From assembly GCA_013407085.1 (NCBI GenBank), contig JACCGJ010014539.1:24818-88817 (forward strand): a stretch of DNA of 64,000 nt. Reading direction: 5' to 3'. Below are positions 40,501 through 53,900 of the stretch, in pieces (position 1 is the stretch's first letter; each line of letters starts with the position of its first letter). Under the pieces are notes generated by a model. It was not told the origin of the DNA. It searched no databases and saw nothing but the letters and a program-made list of their open reading frames with translations. Made by a program: the position numbers and the translations under genes. The stretch comes from Atriophallophorus winterbourni. Taxonomy: Eukaryota > Platyhelminthes > Trematoda > Plagiorchiida > Microphallidae.

Positions 40501-43500
40501 TCTTTAAACCCGGTTGGTCCATGTCTGCCCAACTAAATTCGTGTGCAAATTTGTTCCGCTTCGGAATGTATCCGGCAAAAAAATGTCAGAATAACCATTA
40601 AAAATATGTTCAGTCTTTCGTGAAAGTGGTTGATCAGTTATAATGGCGAATGCAAAACGGGAATTAACACAGAATTTTACCTTTTTGTGTATTTTGCTCC
40701 TATTTGCAGCGTCAAGCTCGGGGAATTCGAAAGTTACCTTTCCGGATCAAGAACAAATCGTTTATTCCACGGAACATAATTTGAAAGCAGAAAATAAAGA
40801 TTCACATAATACTGAAAAGGTATACATTATACCATGCTGTTACTTAAATCACTTTACTTTTATCTACATATTTATAAATTATTTTCAAATTTCATTGCAG
40901 TTATTATATTGTTAGGTGGAACAATATCAAATTCTATGTTCTATTAAAAGCGATGCGTAATATTACATTCTACTGAAAACAACTCAAATACAGCAGCACA
41001 TTATTTCATCCGCATAGTTGAAAGTTAAATCCCCAGTATAGTAACCTCTCCCTTGATATGATTCCGCTCAGTTTATATGGTCAGTTAGTAGCAAGTATAT
41101 TTCGGACGACTTCCTGTGCCCATTTAATTCTGTGTATTGTGTATACGGTAGCGTGGTGAAACTCCGTAAATGATGTTCGACGTTACATCGAACGGTCCAG
41201 TTTCAAACCGTGCTCAGTTGCACATTTCGAGGATTTCGCTTAATGCAGATTTAAACATGTTGTTTTTGCTGATGTCCTTCGGTCAATGGACATTACTAGC
41301 GCACGAATTTTTCATGCTTCCTAGCATTTAGAATGACTAATTAGTCTGACTCGGAAAGAAACATTTATCCCATAGCGCTTACAGTACTCGGTCACCTTAT
41401 ACCAGTAGCACGGCGTGTTCTACGATTATCAGACGAGAGCAGTATCTCTACTTTGTCATAATCAGGTATAAATTGTATATCAGTAATAGTGAAAGAATGA
41501 CTGCGATATCCTAGCCCCATGATCATTAGGGAAACTTTTGGCACAAATACAGCGTTTTCCTAAAGATATTGACGATTACTACAGGTCCTATTGTCACGTC
41601 AGCTAAAAAGATAAAATCGTGGAAAAATCGTGGAATTATTTTTTTCCGAAATATGCAATACGATGATGGTCGAATTGATGGGCGCACATTTTGATCGATA
41701 TGCTAGAGTGGTGTGGAATACACGAACTTTTGTTTGTCCAAAACATAACTTTTGGGGTTTTGCTAATTCAGAAATATTAAAACTAGTATAGTAGTTTAAG
41801 GTTACATGATATAAACCTTTAGAGTAATATGTCAAGTGTGTTATATCGAACAAGTAGCGGTTGTTTCAAGCGCATGCAGATTCTGATCTTACTGTCCCTA
41901 CCTGATGAGTGCAAACCGCACGAAACCGATCGTGGGGTGTGTGATGGAAATGTTTACAAATGAATATTTTGTGTTCTATAAAAGTTTTCGACGTAGGTTG
42001 TATGCTGCTTATCACCTTTTCTAAGAATGGATCAACGTATTATTTCCATAAAGAATAATATTGAACTATGCGAGTTTGTAATTTAACATTTGTGTCCCCG
42101 TGGCGTAACTGATTGAATTGTTTTGCATTGGTTGTTCATATAACTATATATTTTGTTGAAACATAATTTGAAAAATGATGAGAAATATATAATTATTTGA
42201 TAACTGTCTGTGTTTACAGCCAGACCAAACGTTTATATAAGACAAATTAGAGTCATTCGTCATCAAGTTAAACCATAAGATCTATATGTTTTCATTTACA
42301 CTGCGAAGTAAAATACTTGAGTAGTTTTCTTCCGCGTTGAATTGTATGACGGTTGTAGAATGATTTTTTCTGAAATCAAAAGCACTGTTATGTCGAATTA
42401 ACAAACACAAATTTCCAATACAATATCAGCGATTCGAATCAACCTCTAAAATGGAAAACGTATTTAGCACTAGCTGATGCACAGACACGGCCAGTGGAGA
42501 GAATTCCGAGTTGATTTCTTACTTTGTGATTATATTTGTCAAAATTCCAGTCACAAAAGTTTCGAGCGAGAGCTTGTGAGCCATCACAATGATTATTCCC
42601 AAGAATTCCAAAGAATAAGGATACTTTAAAATATACGATGTGGCCTCTAGGTGATTAGGAATGGCTTTGCTTAGAATGTATGAGTGGTGAAAAATCAATA
42701 ATTGACCTCGGCTTTGCAGCCGCAGCCGATGACGCAACACTTCTGTCATTGGTCCAATATCTTAGCTTGTTCACAGAGAATTGTTAATAACTTACAGCAA
42801 AATGATATTTATTTTCGATAGTGATGTATTTATCATCTAATTAAGAATGATAGAGAAACATTTGAGTTAAATATGAGAAATTCTTCATCTTTTCTTATAG
42901 CTGAATGATGACTCGATCTCAACTGATCTTCAAGAACAAAGCAAACAAACTTCTACGTTAAAAGAACACATCAGCGAAATATCATCTGGTCATGATTTGG
43001 AACAATTCTCAATTTCTCCCAATAATACGATTACGTCTTCCATTTTGGAGGCTAATGAAACAAGGTCAATTACTTCGCCTGATACAAATGTATTAGAATC
43101 AACAAATTTGGAGGAAACATCGCAAACGGATTCATCGAGTGATATGGAGGGAATTTTCCGTTTCACCCAATCTAAAAATATATCAACTGATATGAGAAAG
43201 GTGTTTAATTTAGAAAAATCATTAGATACTCAGACTCATCTGTCCGCTTCGTTAACAGAAAACAGAAGTGATATTGGCTCTTTTTACGAACAATCAAAAA
43301 TAGAGATGACTTTTAACCTATCTGGGAATTCTAGTAAATTGGATCATAGCAAAGCAGTTGGGAATGAAGTCGAAAACTACAGGGAACCTATGAATTCTTC
43401 TCCCTCACACGACAATTCTAAAACACAAACCGAAGAACACGTTCACGGTAGGCAAACACAAGCGACCAGCACCATTACAATGAATTTTGCCTTGACAGAA

Positions 43501-46500
43501 CAAGGTGCAAAAGACTCCAAAGCGAAAAACCCTATTGTCAGTTCCACCGACGTTATCTCCAAAGTAGTAGATGAGGCTGATTCCTTTTTAGCACAAAATT
43601 CAACACCAACCATGGAAAATGAGAACGCGTTCGATGAAAGTGGAAGATTAAACGAACATGAAGCGAATATTGACGGTAGGGATTCAGTGAATGAGGGCTA
43701 CGCCGGTCAAAGCATAACGAACGAGCAATTTGAAAACGGTGAACAAACCAGTGTAAACGATTTAGAAAATTCTGTAGCTTCATCAACAATTCAGTCCTCC
43801 GGCCTAAACCCTGAGCTTCAAGGAATCGGAATCACACTCTCGCAATCAGAAAACGACGATGACTCCTACCTTCCTTCTCGTTTTGATGGAGCGCCCAGCG
43901 AGATATATTCGACACTACGTAAATCTGAATTTGAAGCTGCTCCAGAGGAAGCAGAAGTTGAGAAATGGAAACACGGTAATCAACCATTTTACCGATGGTC
44001 CTGGACCGTCGCTGGGAGAAGCTAATGTATCAAAAACTCATCGAAATGGATTATTAGAGACAGACTTGAAAGTTGATAAAGGAGAAATAATAGACCAAGA
44101 AATACAAAAAGAAAAACCAGAAGATGAGGAAGATAAACATCGAGATGACGATGAACTAAAAAAAGATATTTCTGATCAGCTGCGAGCATACAATGTTAAT
44201 AATATTACCGAAACCGTCGATCAATTCGATGAAAGCAGTGACATTTCATTAGGGGAATTAGATCTGCTGACAGACGAATCTCTTCCACAGTCTACTTCAG
44301 TTCATTCCTCAGATCAGGAATCAACTACAACTAAAAATGTCACGTCGTTCGACAACCTGGCACATGCTGCCCAATCGATTGAATCTAATTCCGCCTTAAG
44401 AGAGAAACTAGCATCAGAAACCATAAAAGTTACAGAAAATTGGAGATTGGAGCAAATCAATGAGGATATAAATGCTAATGAAATAAATGTGTCAAATTTT
44501 TCTGATAAAATCGAAGCAGTCTCCAAAATTAACGAGTACAACAGAAACCACTTGGATCAAAATCGATCTAAAATCTTAAACAATGAACAGAATGTTTCCG
44601 ATTTTAGTCGGAGTACAAAATCTACTGAACTGAGAATCGATTTGATGAATAGTCCAAAAAGTGAGGAAAGTTTCACCGATAACAATGAAAGTGCTGTCAA
44701 CCGAAGTTCTGAAACATTATCTTCCGATGTCCCACTGTTTGATGTGAGAACATCAACCGAACAATCCAAATCTAATCACACGGTGAATGTTGGAAAATCC
44801 AAGGATAACCAGACAAGCTTTTCAACACTAAAGAAAGTCGAAGATTCAATGCTGCAGGCTTCCACGTTGTCGCCTCAAACGTTAACAGAGAATGATCTCC
44901 TCGAGAACGATGGGTTAGGTATAAATGCGTCATTTGAGTGGGACATATCAAACGTCGACACATTAAACAACAATGAACAGCGCTCATCTGTTTACAAAAG
45001 TGAACCGCCCAGTAAAGAGACAAAGTACCGTATGGATGCTTCACATATCTTAGAATCGAATGCACAAAGTTCATTTTTGTCGAACCAATCGATACATGCG
45101 AACATACGAATACAAACACCAGTAGACATCAATTCACATTTCGAAATCAAAGATCAAGATGAGTCATCTCTTATTTCCTCAAAAAGGTCGAAATTAGATG
45201 AAGTAAGTTCATTTTGTACTGATCAATCAATAGCCACACTATCTAATCAGTTTTATAGCCTAGCAGAGAACATTAATTATAATATTTATTCATTACTTTA
45301 TCGTGATCAATAAAAAACGATCGAGATGCATCACATGAGGGAGTACACAAAACAAAAATATACATTCCTTTCCTAGATGTATTATTTTAATGTGACTCAT
45401 AATGAACCTCTACTGAATAGATAGTTCACCCTTCGAAACTTGCACTTTGGAGTCAATAGCCTTATGAGGAGAAAATTGCTCACAGGAATTTGTCCGACTT
45501 TCTATATAGATGAACCAAAATATTCCATACGTTAAACCATTCTCTACAAAGCCTTCCCACGCAAATGAACACGTGTAACTATGTTTATAGCGAGGTACGG
45601 CACAATTCCGTCTAGAGTGTAGATGTTATTTTTATTCCTAACACTTCATTTCTTTATGCTAATGACTTATATATCGCATGGATTTAAAACTAAATTGTAA
45701 CAGCTTTTATCAGATCATTCGTTTCCGTTGTTTTTACATAGTCTATAATTTGATTTCGAGTCTTAGAACGTGGGCCCTTATTTTATTTATCACCATTTTA
45801 TGGTTTATTAAACTTGATGCTTCTTAGAATCATTAAAGAGCTTGAATTACCTTGAATTATCACCAATCACTCGAAGCGATCGCGTGATTCGCGTACTCAA
45901 AATAGTGTGCTTCGTAAGACCCCGAAAATGGAAGCTCGACATTTTAGTCAAACACACGCAATGTTCATCGGTCATTTTGGGTATAATCGCGCAAATATGC
46001 ATAATATCAAAAGTAGACTATATCCCACTTAATGTTCATAACATAACTAAGAAATAGATAGCATACATGCAAAAGTTAACGGGCTTGATCAATTATATCA
46101 CATGGTCAATTATGTGCAAAAAGGCAGATATCTTATTTAAGGAGACAAAAATGCCTTAATCTTAACAACGTGATCGCATTGAAATCTGAGCGGGATTTGG
46201 TGAATAAAGCGACTAAATTCTTCACAAAAATGAACAAAAATATGAAGATTAAGTGATCAGGTATCTGCAGCAGAAGACCTTTACTCGATTATGAGTGGTT
46301 CGCTGCTCCATCTATAATCTATTAGTAAATCTGTTCCTGAAGGTCAACTCAGTTTAGGCAAACCACACTGACCTATTAATTGAGACTTGTTTGACCATTC
46401 GTCCAGTGACCAAAGGCTCAATGTATCTAATCTTGTTGTCTATACATAAAGAGAACACAAATTCCTAAATACATTGTAAAGTTTTAGTACATAACTATGA

Positions 46501-49500
46501 GCAATAATAATATCTTATTAGTCCCATTGACGACATTCATTGTTCAAGATGCTAATTTTCTGCTAATTTGCTTTCAAGCAATCTGCTTCACTGAATACCG
46601 GTATCATTATCAAGCACATTTAAGTGTTTCGGAAACAGCTGAGCTGAACTTTTAAAGGCAGAAAATAATATGAATACTTCATATTCTTATTCATTTTTCT
46701 TCTCTGCTATCATCAGCCTGGGTTTTAGAGAAGCAAAAATGACTACACCGCTAAAACATTTTCCGGGTGTCCGTTAGCACGTATCTTGGGTTATCTGCTC
46801 TAAATACATTACATTAATTATTATTTCACTGTTCTACGTTGATGTTTTACGGTGACCTAAATATATCAACTAAGGTACAACCTAACGAAATTTGGGCAAA
46901 TATTTTTGTAGAAAATGTGGCCATAAATTATTTCTGAAGGCGAAACTTCTTGTTACCTAACATTACCGAAAGCCACAGCTGCCAATTGAAAATCCACTCA
47001 TTATATTAACAGCGAACCTCAAAAACCCGATAAAATGTGTGCAAGCGCTTTGAAGGAAACCTAATAGCACCACAGCCTCGACAATTCCGACATCGTATAC
47101 AAGGAATACTGCAAACGTGGTAAAATTTGAGGTCGATGTTAATACTATATGCCGGACAAATCTCCTTCCCCTAATAGAAGCGTATCATCGCGTATCGGCG
47201 GAATTTATTTCTATTGTTTGGTTGGGTGATCACATAAATTCCAGCAAGGTTTCCTAGCGTTTTCGATCATAACATATATTGTGTTGACAAAGTGATGTGT
47301 CGCTCACATCCCCCGAAATTACACTCCACTACCGTTTTCTGGCTCTTTGCCGTCATCGTGTGGAGAGAGTAAGATTAGGTTCAGCGCGCCTTGAAACAGT
47401 GAATAAGTGGTAAACAAGGTTATAATTGAATGCCACTGCTGCATATGGTTCGTACAACGAACCACGATGTTCAAACACAGGATCACAAAGTGATTATTGG
47501 TCAAGCACTTAACCGCTTATGGATGACCAGAGTGATGTGTTGCTCACACTCCCGAACTTACACTCCACTACCGGTTTCTGGTTGTATGCCGTCATCAGGT
47601 GGATATTGTAAGATTAGGTTCAGTGAGACTTAAAACAGTGTATAAATGGTAAACAATTGTATACTTGAATGCCACTGTTGCATAGGATTCGTACAACGAA
47701 CCACGATGTTCAAACACAGATTCACATAATGAATCGTAGTCAAGCACTCAACCAGATACTGGTAGTGGAGTGTAATTTTGAGGAATGTGAGAAACACTTC
47801 ACTTTGGTCATCCATAAGCGACTTGAGTGCTTGACCACGAGTCATTATGTGATTATATATTGTGTTGTTTTCACGGGCTTCGAGGACACTTCTGACACCA
47901 TTAAAACACGTCACTCTCGTTCCACTTCCACTTGCCGATCGCGGAAAAAATCACACATGGGGTCAACCTTTCCAATGTTGACAAATTTTACCGAGGATAC
48001 TCTCAACATAATAGAACGTCAATCAATGAACACACGCATTTGATACACACATGAAAAATAATAAAGCACACACCTAATTAATATATGGTCTCTACCGGTT
48101 TACATTTTGATGACATTAATAATCGAATTCTTGTCACTAGGGTCACTTGAAGCCATCAGAAAGTTATTCTCGTTTGACCGTCCTCGAAAAATTGCATGCA
48201 TTGATTGAGAATTCCAGGTCTCGAGAAGTTCATGTGTTTGGCGATTTCTTCCAGTTCTAATTATTGAATATTCATGAAAACAAATCGCATAGATCGTACG
48301 GAAGGTAGGACTGAGCGAATGGAGTGTGTGGTATAATTGTCCACTTGAGAAGAAGAAAAAATTGACTTTATTCATATAAACGAATTTTCAGCAGTTACAA
48401 ACATTTCACCAAATAATTTAAAACAAATTGGCCGATAGGTCCCGATATCAACTTTTCGACTGAACGATTTTTCTTTTCCGTCTTGATTGATAATTTCCAC
48501 ATGTGATCCAGTTTATTAACAAATGGTGTAACCAAACGTTTTGAGACAAAAGTGTCACAACAACTACCGGTATCTCGTAATTCGTTCAAAATTACGCGTC
48601 GTTGACATTCAACGAAAAATGTTGAAAAAACATGCGAAGAAAATAATTTTATGCACGGCCGATTTGGAGACCACGCTAATGTACGATAAAAGTGTTATTT
48701 GGTTTGATATCAAAGCATCTACAAACTAAAAGATAAATGAAATATGATACATTTGTTTTTGATTAGATTGAAGCACAATACGTTTACATATTAGTAATTT
48801 TGTAGTTTTTGTCAGATGGAAACGCGTTTATCGTCTTATTTGCAGGTGTCGAGTTCAAATGAGAAACAAACGACCAGTTTGGCTGGAAATGTTCCAGTTA
48901 TGGAGTATCAACAAAAAGCGCGTGGGCATCGAGACGTAATCGGGATGTTCAACGAGACGCTTGAAGATATGGTTGCAATAAGTTCTGAGCACCCATCTGA
49001 AGTAAATAATGAAATGATATTAAATTCCGTGTTTGCTTGCATTTACAATACACACACACCACGGCCTGTTTCATGTAGTTTGAACTCATCAGGTAGTGAT
49101 AGTAGAATGCGTTAAAACATTGGAGATATTGTATAAAAGGTGTGAGCTCGTAGGCTACTGTTGGAGAAGGTTCGCACAACAAACCTGCTCAATCACATGT
49201 GTCCGAACCCAGGTACTTGTGGTTTAACCTATAACCAATAATGTGTTGTTTCCACTTAAGGAATAGCGACATTACGATCAATTTTAGTATGTCTTGATAT
49301 AATGGAATAAAAGTATACAAATTGCACTGATATGCCACTGTTAGATAAGGTTGGTACGACCATCATCTTTCATCCCATGTGTCTACACACGTGCTGGAAA
49401 GGACAATCCTACTTTGAATGTATTTCGATCAAGCCAAATGAATTGTTTAAAATTTCTTTATTCGATAAACATGTATTGATTGTTCCTCGGGTAAAGATTA

Positions 49501-50939
49501 ATTCAAAGGAACTAGAGAAAAGATTTATTTGAGCGATATCTTCGTTCTGCTTAGGCCTATTTTATTTGAAATATTTTAAAATCTTTAATAGATGGAAATA
49601 AAATGAAAGCTTGTAAGAATAGAAAACCGGGATAATTTGAAGAATATACGCTTCGTTTCATATGAATATAATAAGTTAATTTTCAGTTAGATATATTGAG
49701 AAGGTAAATCCCTTTATATTCGCTGAGTGCAATTTTTAGGAAGTTTTCCGCAATTTAAATCACTGTAATGTGCTCGCGTGCAGAACATCCGTAATATGAC
49801 AATCAAATGCTTTACCAGTGTACTTTCAAACAAACTTAAAAGTGTCTCTCAGTTTCAAAATTATCTGATGTTGATTCAACAATGAACAATTTTACCAGAT
49901 GAAGGCCGAAGGCTTTCTAAAATAGGGGTTAGATTCAACATTCAACTATGCATGCTAACAATGCAGCTAATGGAGACGAATTGAGACCGATACCAGAGCG
50001 CTCTGATGGAAAGGATAAAAATCTTTCAAAAAATATCAAACAAGGAGTAATCATCCCAATTCACATTTTCTCTGAATTTGAACTCAAACTTCAGCTCACA
50101 ACTGAAATATTTCAGCTTATTGTAAATATATTTTATAATAAATGCCCCAGTAGTGTCGCCTATGTTATCTCTGGATAAACCATTTTTAAAGTTGATTTCT
50201 TATTTCAATGAAGCCTGGAATGACCTGGAATATATATATATATACAGTGGAACCCGGTTACAACGAATCGCTGGGGAGAGTGTAAAATGTTCGTTATAAG
50301 CGGAGTTCGTTGTAAGCGAGTTGCGACACTGACAGTCCAATCTCACGTTTTCTGAAGTGGCTGGCGATACTCTTTTGTTTAAGTTTTGACTCCGCCACTG
50401 CCTCGATCTCTCTCTCCACAAATTCAAGTTCTCTTCCGACGTCTCTTCCTTTTATTCTAAAAAATCTTCTGCAGAGATCAAGAGCACTCCCGGCATCTTT
50501 CACAGACGGTGTCTGACTGAGTGATTGCAATTTGTCATGAGTCTGTGATTACTAATCACAGAGAATTCACGTGATTTTCGTGTGCGTGCGTGCGACTCAG
50601 TTAGCACACTAGGCCAGGCTGCCTGTGTCTCGCCAAGCTATGTGTGTCAATTATATTCTTAACGCACTGCAGGCCAATCTTGACGGAGCGTTGCGGGTTA
50701 AAAGCCAGACAAAGCGAGTTCGTTGTAAGCATGTACTTTATTGAACAAACATAGCTGTCGGGAAAGTGTACGGTGTTCGTAATAAGCGAAATTCGTAACG
50801 AACAGTTCGTTGTAAGCATGTTTCAAATAAGCTTGCAGATAGGGAATTTATTTGGGAAATCATGGTGGTTCGTTATAAGCGGGAATTCGTTGTAAGCGAG
50901 TTCGTTGTAAGTGGGTTCCAATGTATATATATATCAATA

Positions 50940-50970
<31 letters not shown>

Positions 50971-53900
50971 ATTTGTGGCTTCGTTTTTCGATCCAACATA
51001 TTCTCGAGTGATCTCGGCTAGCCGCCAAATAATGTTTTTAAATTGAGCTGCTGACTTACTTAAAGTAGTGGCAATTTTTCCATAATTCGTAGAAGTGAAG
51101 TGAAACTGATCAGTGCACAAAATGCAAGACCTGGAAATCGAATTGAAACCATGTTATCAAATGCCAGCTCGTTAATATTCAATCACCTTATTCACCTTCG
51201 ATCTCCTTGAGCAATTCACAAGCATGCGCAAGAGATAGAAATCGAAAATTGTGTTGAAGTGTTATCAGAATTGTCGTTTGAGTATATGTTGACCTTTATG
51301 TAAACTTTTATAGAGGCACCATTGATCGAAGTCCATGATGCGTAAACTGCTTTCTATTCACCTTTGCCGTGGAATTTACTGCTATTATGACTCTCATTTT
51401 CGATCATTACTTCCCAAAAATGATCCAGTTAAATATTATTAAGTGGTTCGTTGTTTGAAAACAATATCCGTATTGCACGATTTCTTATTAAACATACCCC
51501 GGACCAGTTTCGTTTTCGATGTTGATTTAATATAGGAAAATCCAAGCATTTTTATCATGTACAAATGGTATTTTGTAAACACTTTTATGTGTTGCTCAAA
51601 TTCTTCGGACTTAAGCATAAGAAACGTTTTTGGATGTTTTTCTTCCTCACCAGAAGACAGTGACATTGAGTTTCGCGAGAACTGAAACAGTTGAAAAGTG
51701 GTATGTAAAATACGACTTTGAAGATACTGTTTGATAGAGTACGTACAACGAGCCACGATGTTCAAGCATAACTAAGAACTTAGAACATCGTAGTCCACTG
51801 TACCAATTTTATCAAATAGTTGCTTCAGAGTCAAACAGTGCTTACTAGTTTTCTACTGACTAAAGGTTCGCCAAACGCAATCTGACTATCTCAACGTAAG
51901 TGAAACGAACAATCAGAAAACGATTGTTCAAACATAGAATCTCAATGATTCCTGGGCAGATGCTCAAGTTGATCATTGATGGCCAAAGAGAAGTGTCGCT
52001 CACATCATCTGCACGTACATATCACAACCGGATTCTAGCTATTTGTCATCATCATGTGAAGATAGCATAACTTTGTAATCAGTGTAATTTGCATCTGATT
52101 AACCATGATGAATACTTACGCAGAGTAATATTGTCCCTAAACGCGGCAAAAAGTTCCAAATAAACCATTTCTATTCATTTCAGATGAATTCAACAGCTTT
52201 ACTTTGTGGCTTGGATATTGTAAGTTCTCTTGTTTGAACAATTGAGCAACTGAATTTCCAGGTGACATGTCCAGTGTTGAATCGATTGAAAGTAAGTAAT
52301 CTGTTCAAGTGAAATAATCTTCCATGTTGCAGGGTCTGAAGGGTGATGCAGGACCTACAGTGAGTTGAACTGGTTTATTGCTCTTTTGGCATCAGCTCAT
52401 GTATATTACAACTGAATCTTAAGTCAATAATATCACAAAAATTTGTAGCAAATCAAATGCTCGGTCGCAAACGATTTTCGTCTCATTGGCTATCGTGTCG
52501 GAGTACTGATATAGAACAATTTTCCAGTAATTAAATAACAATAATAATTGTTTTTTGGGTTTGGTGATTCATCATATTCCAGAGAAGATTAAAGATTTAT
52601 TTTGATGTTACATCACTACAGAATATTTCGGTTTGATAGAACAACGCGCGGTTCAACAATTCTCGCGTTAAATTTAATTTGCTCGACAGTTCGGTCCATT
52701 AAATCACATGAAAATAATCTTAACAACTCTGCCATCGTTTGGTGATGACCTGTGGAAAACTATAACAGTTTTCACAATGAAAATACTAGGTTCAGAGCAA
52801 CCTATTAAAACGAACAACGAACTTAATTTTGAATATAAAAATTATAGTACGCGAATACTGAAACAAGTGCAATGTTTTGTGTTGATTGAGTTCACGCGTA
52901 AAACTTAATACCTCCAGCACTGTCAGATACACTTTTCCTAGCTGTGCTCTCCACATGCTAAAATCACACCCATCGATGGAGTTCATAACATCGATTCCAA
53001 CAAACTTGGAAGCACAAAATACGTTACAAATAACTACACTGTTTGATTATGTAAGAACTATATATACTACATCGTTCGGATCGACTGGCGGTACTGTACC
53101 GATCGAAGTCATTTGAGCTCTGTCGGTGTGATATACGTTTAGAAACCAAAAGTACAATATACCCTTCCCCATCTTGAAAAAGACGCCTTAATGTATGGTT
53201 CGATAGAACGAAGGACACGGACTAGGGATTAACGCGTTTTATCCCAGACGTACAAGCATACCTTCATGTGGGTTTAATTTTGTGTTGAAGTCTTACCCCC
53301 ATGCAAAAGCACAGATAATTACACGCAAACATACAAGTGGAAATACTTCACGAAATGATATTTTTATGAGACAATTGGTGACATATTGTAAGAGTGATAT
53401 TGTAGCGGGTAGGTTGAGGGAAGCCGGAATTGACAGATGGCAAATATCTGACCACTTATTACAACATCATCAGTTTTACAATAACCACGTTAACCTCAGC
53501 AGTTCAAAAACGTGTGCACTTTGCTTTCCGATTCATCAGTGATGTCGACAGGTACAACGCTAACCGCGTTCACCTAATAATCCCACAACACAAGAGAAAG
53601 CTAATTGGTCAAACACGTTTTTCACGCAGAAGACAAATAACAAAACACAAGCGTATCTAATATACGTAAAACTAACCAACACAACACTAATATTCAAACT
53701 AATCTGTACCGCTTGTCACTTCAATCTGAGATTTCAATTGATTTTTTTCGCAACCGGTACCACTTAAAGCCGTATCACGCAGAGCTCATTTGACGACCTT
53801 GACGAGCTGCGTATCGTTTGATTGCGGCTGACAGTATCCATCTTCTCATGATTGGGAAAATGTGGTTGCCCAAACACTTCTAATGCAATCCTTCTAGAAC

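Noticed and set aside
40643..40915. Open frame that looks like a secreted protein with a signal peptide
   Set aside because: The hydrophobic stretch is the translated pyrimidine tract of a strong acceptor ending at 40709. Using that acceptor joins exon 5 in phase; the real signal peptide is at 22430.
43859..45313. Single 484-codon protein
   Set aside because: It starts inside exon 7 in the wrong frame and runs past a strong donor at 45203. Only 44022-45202 is kept as exon 8.
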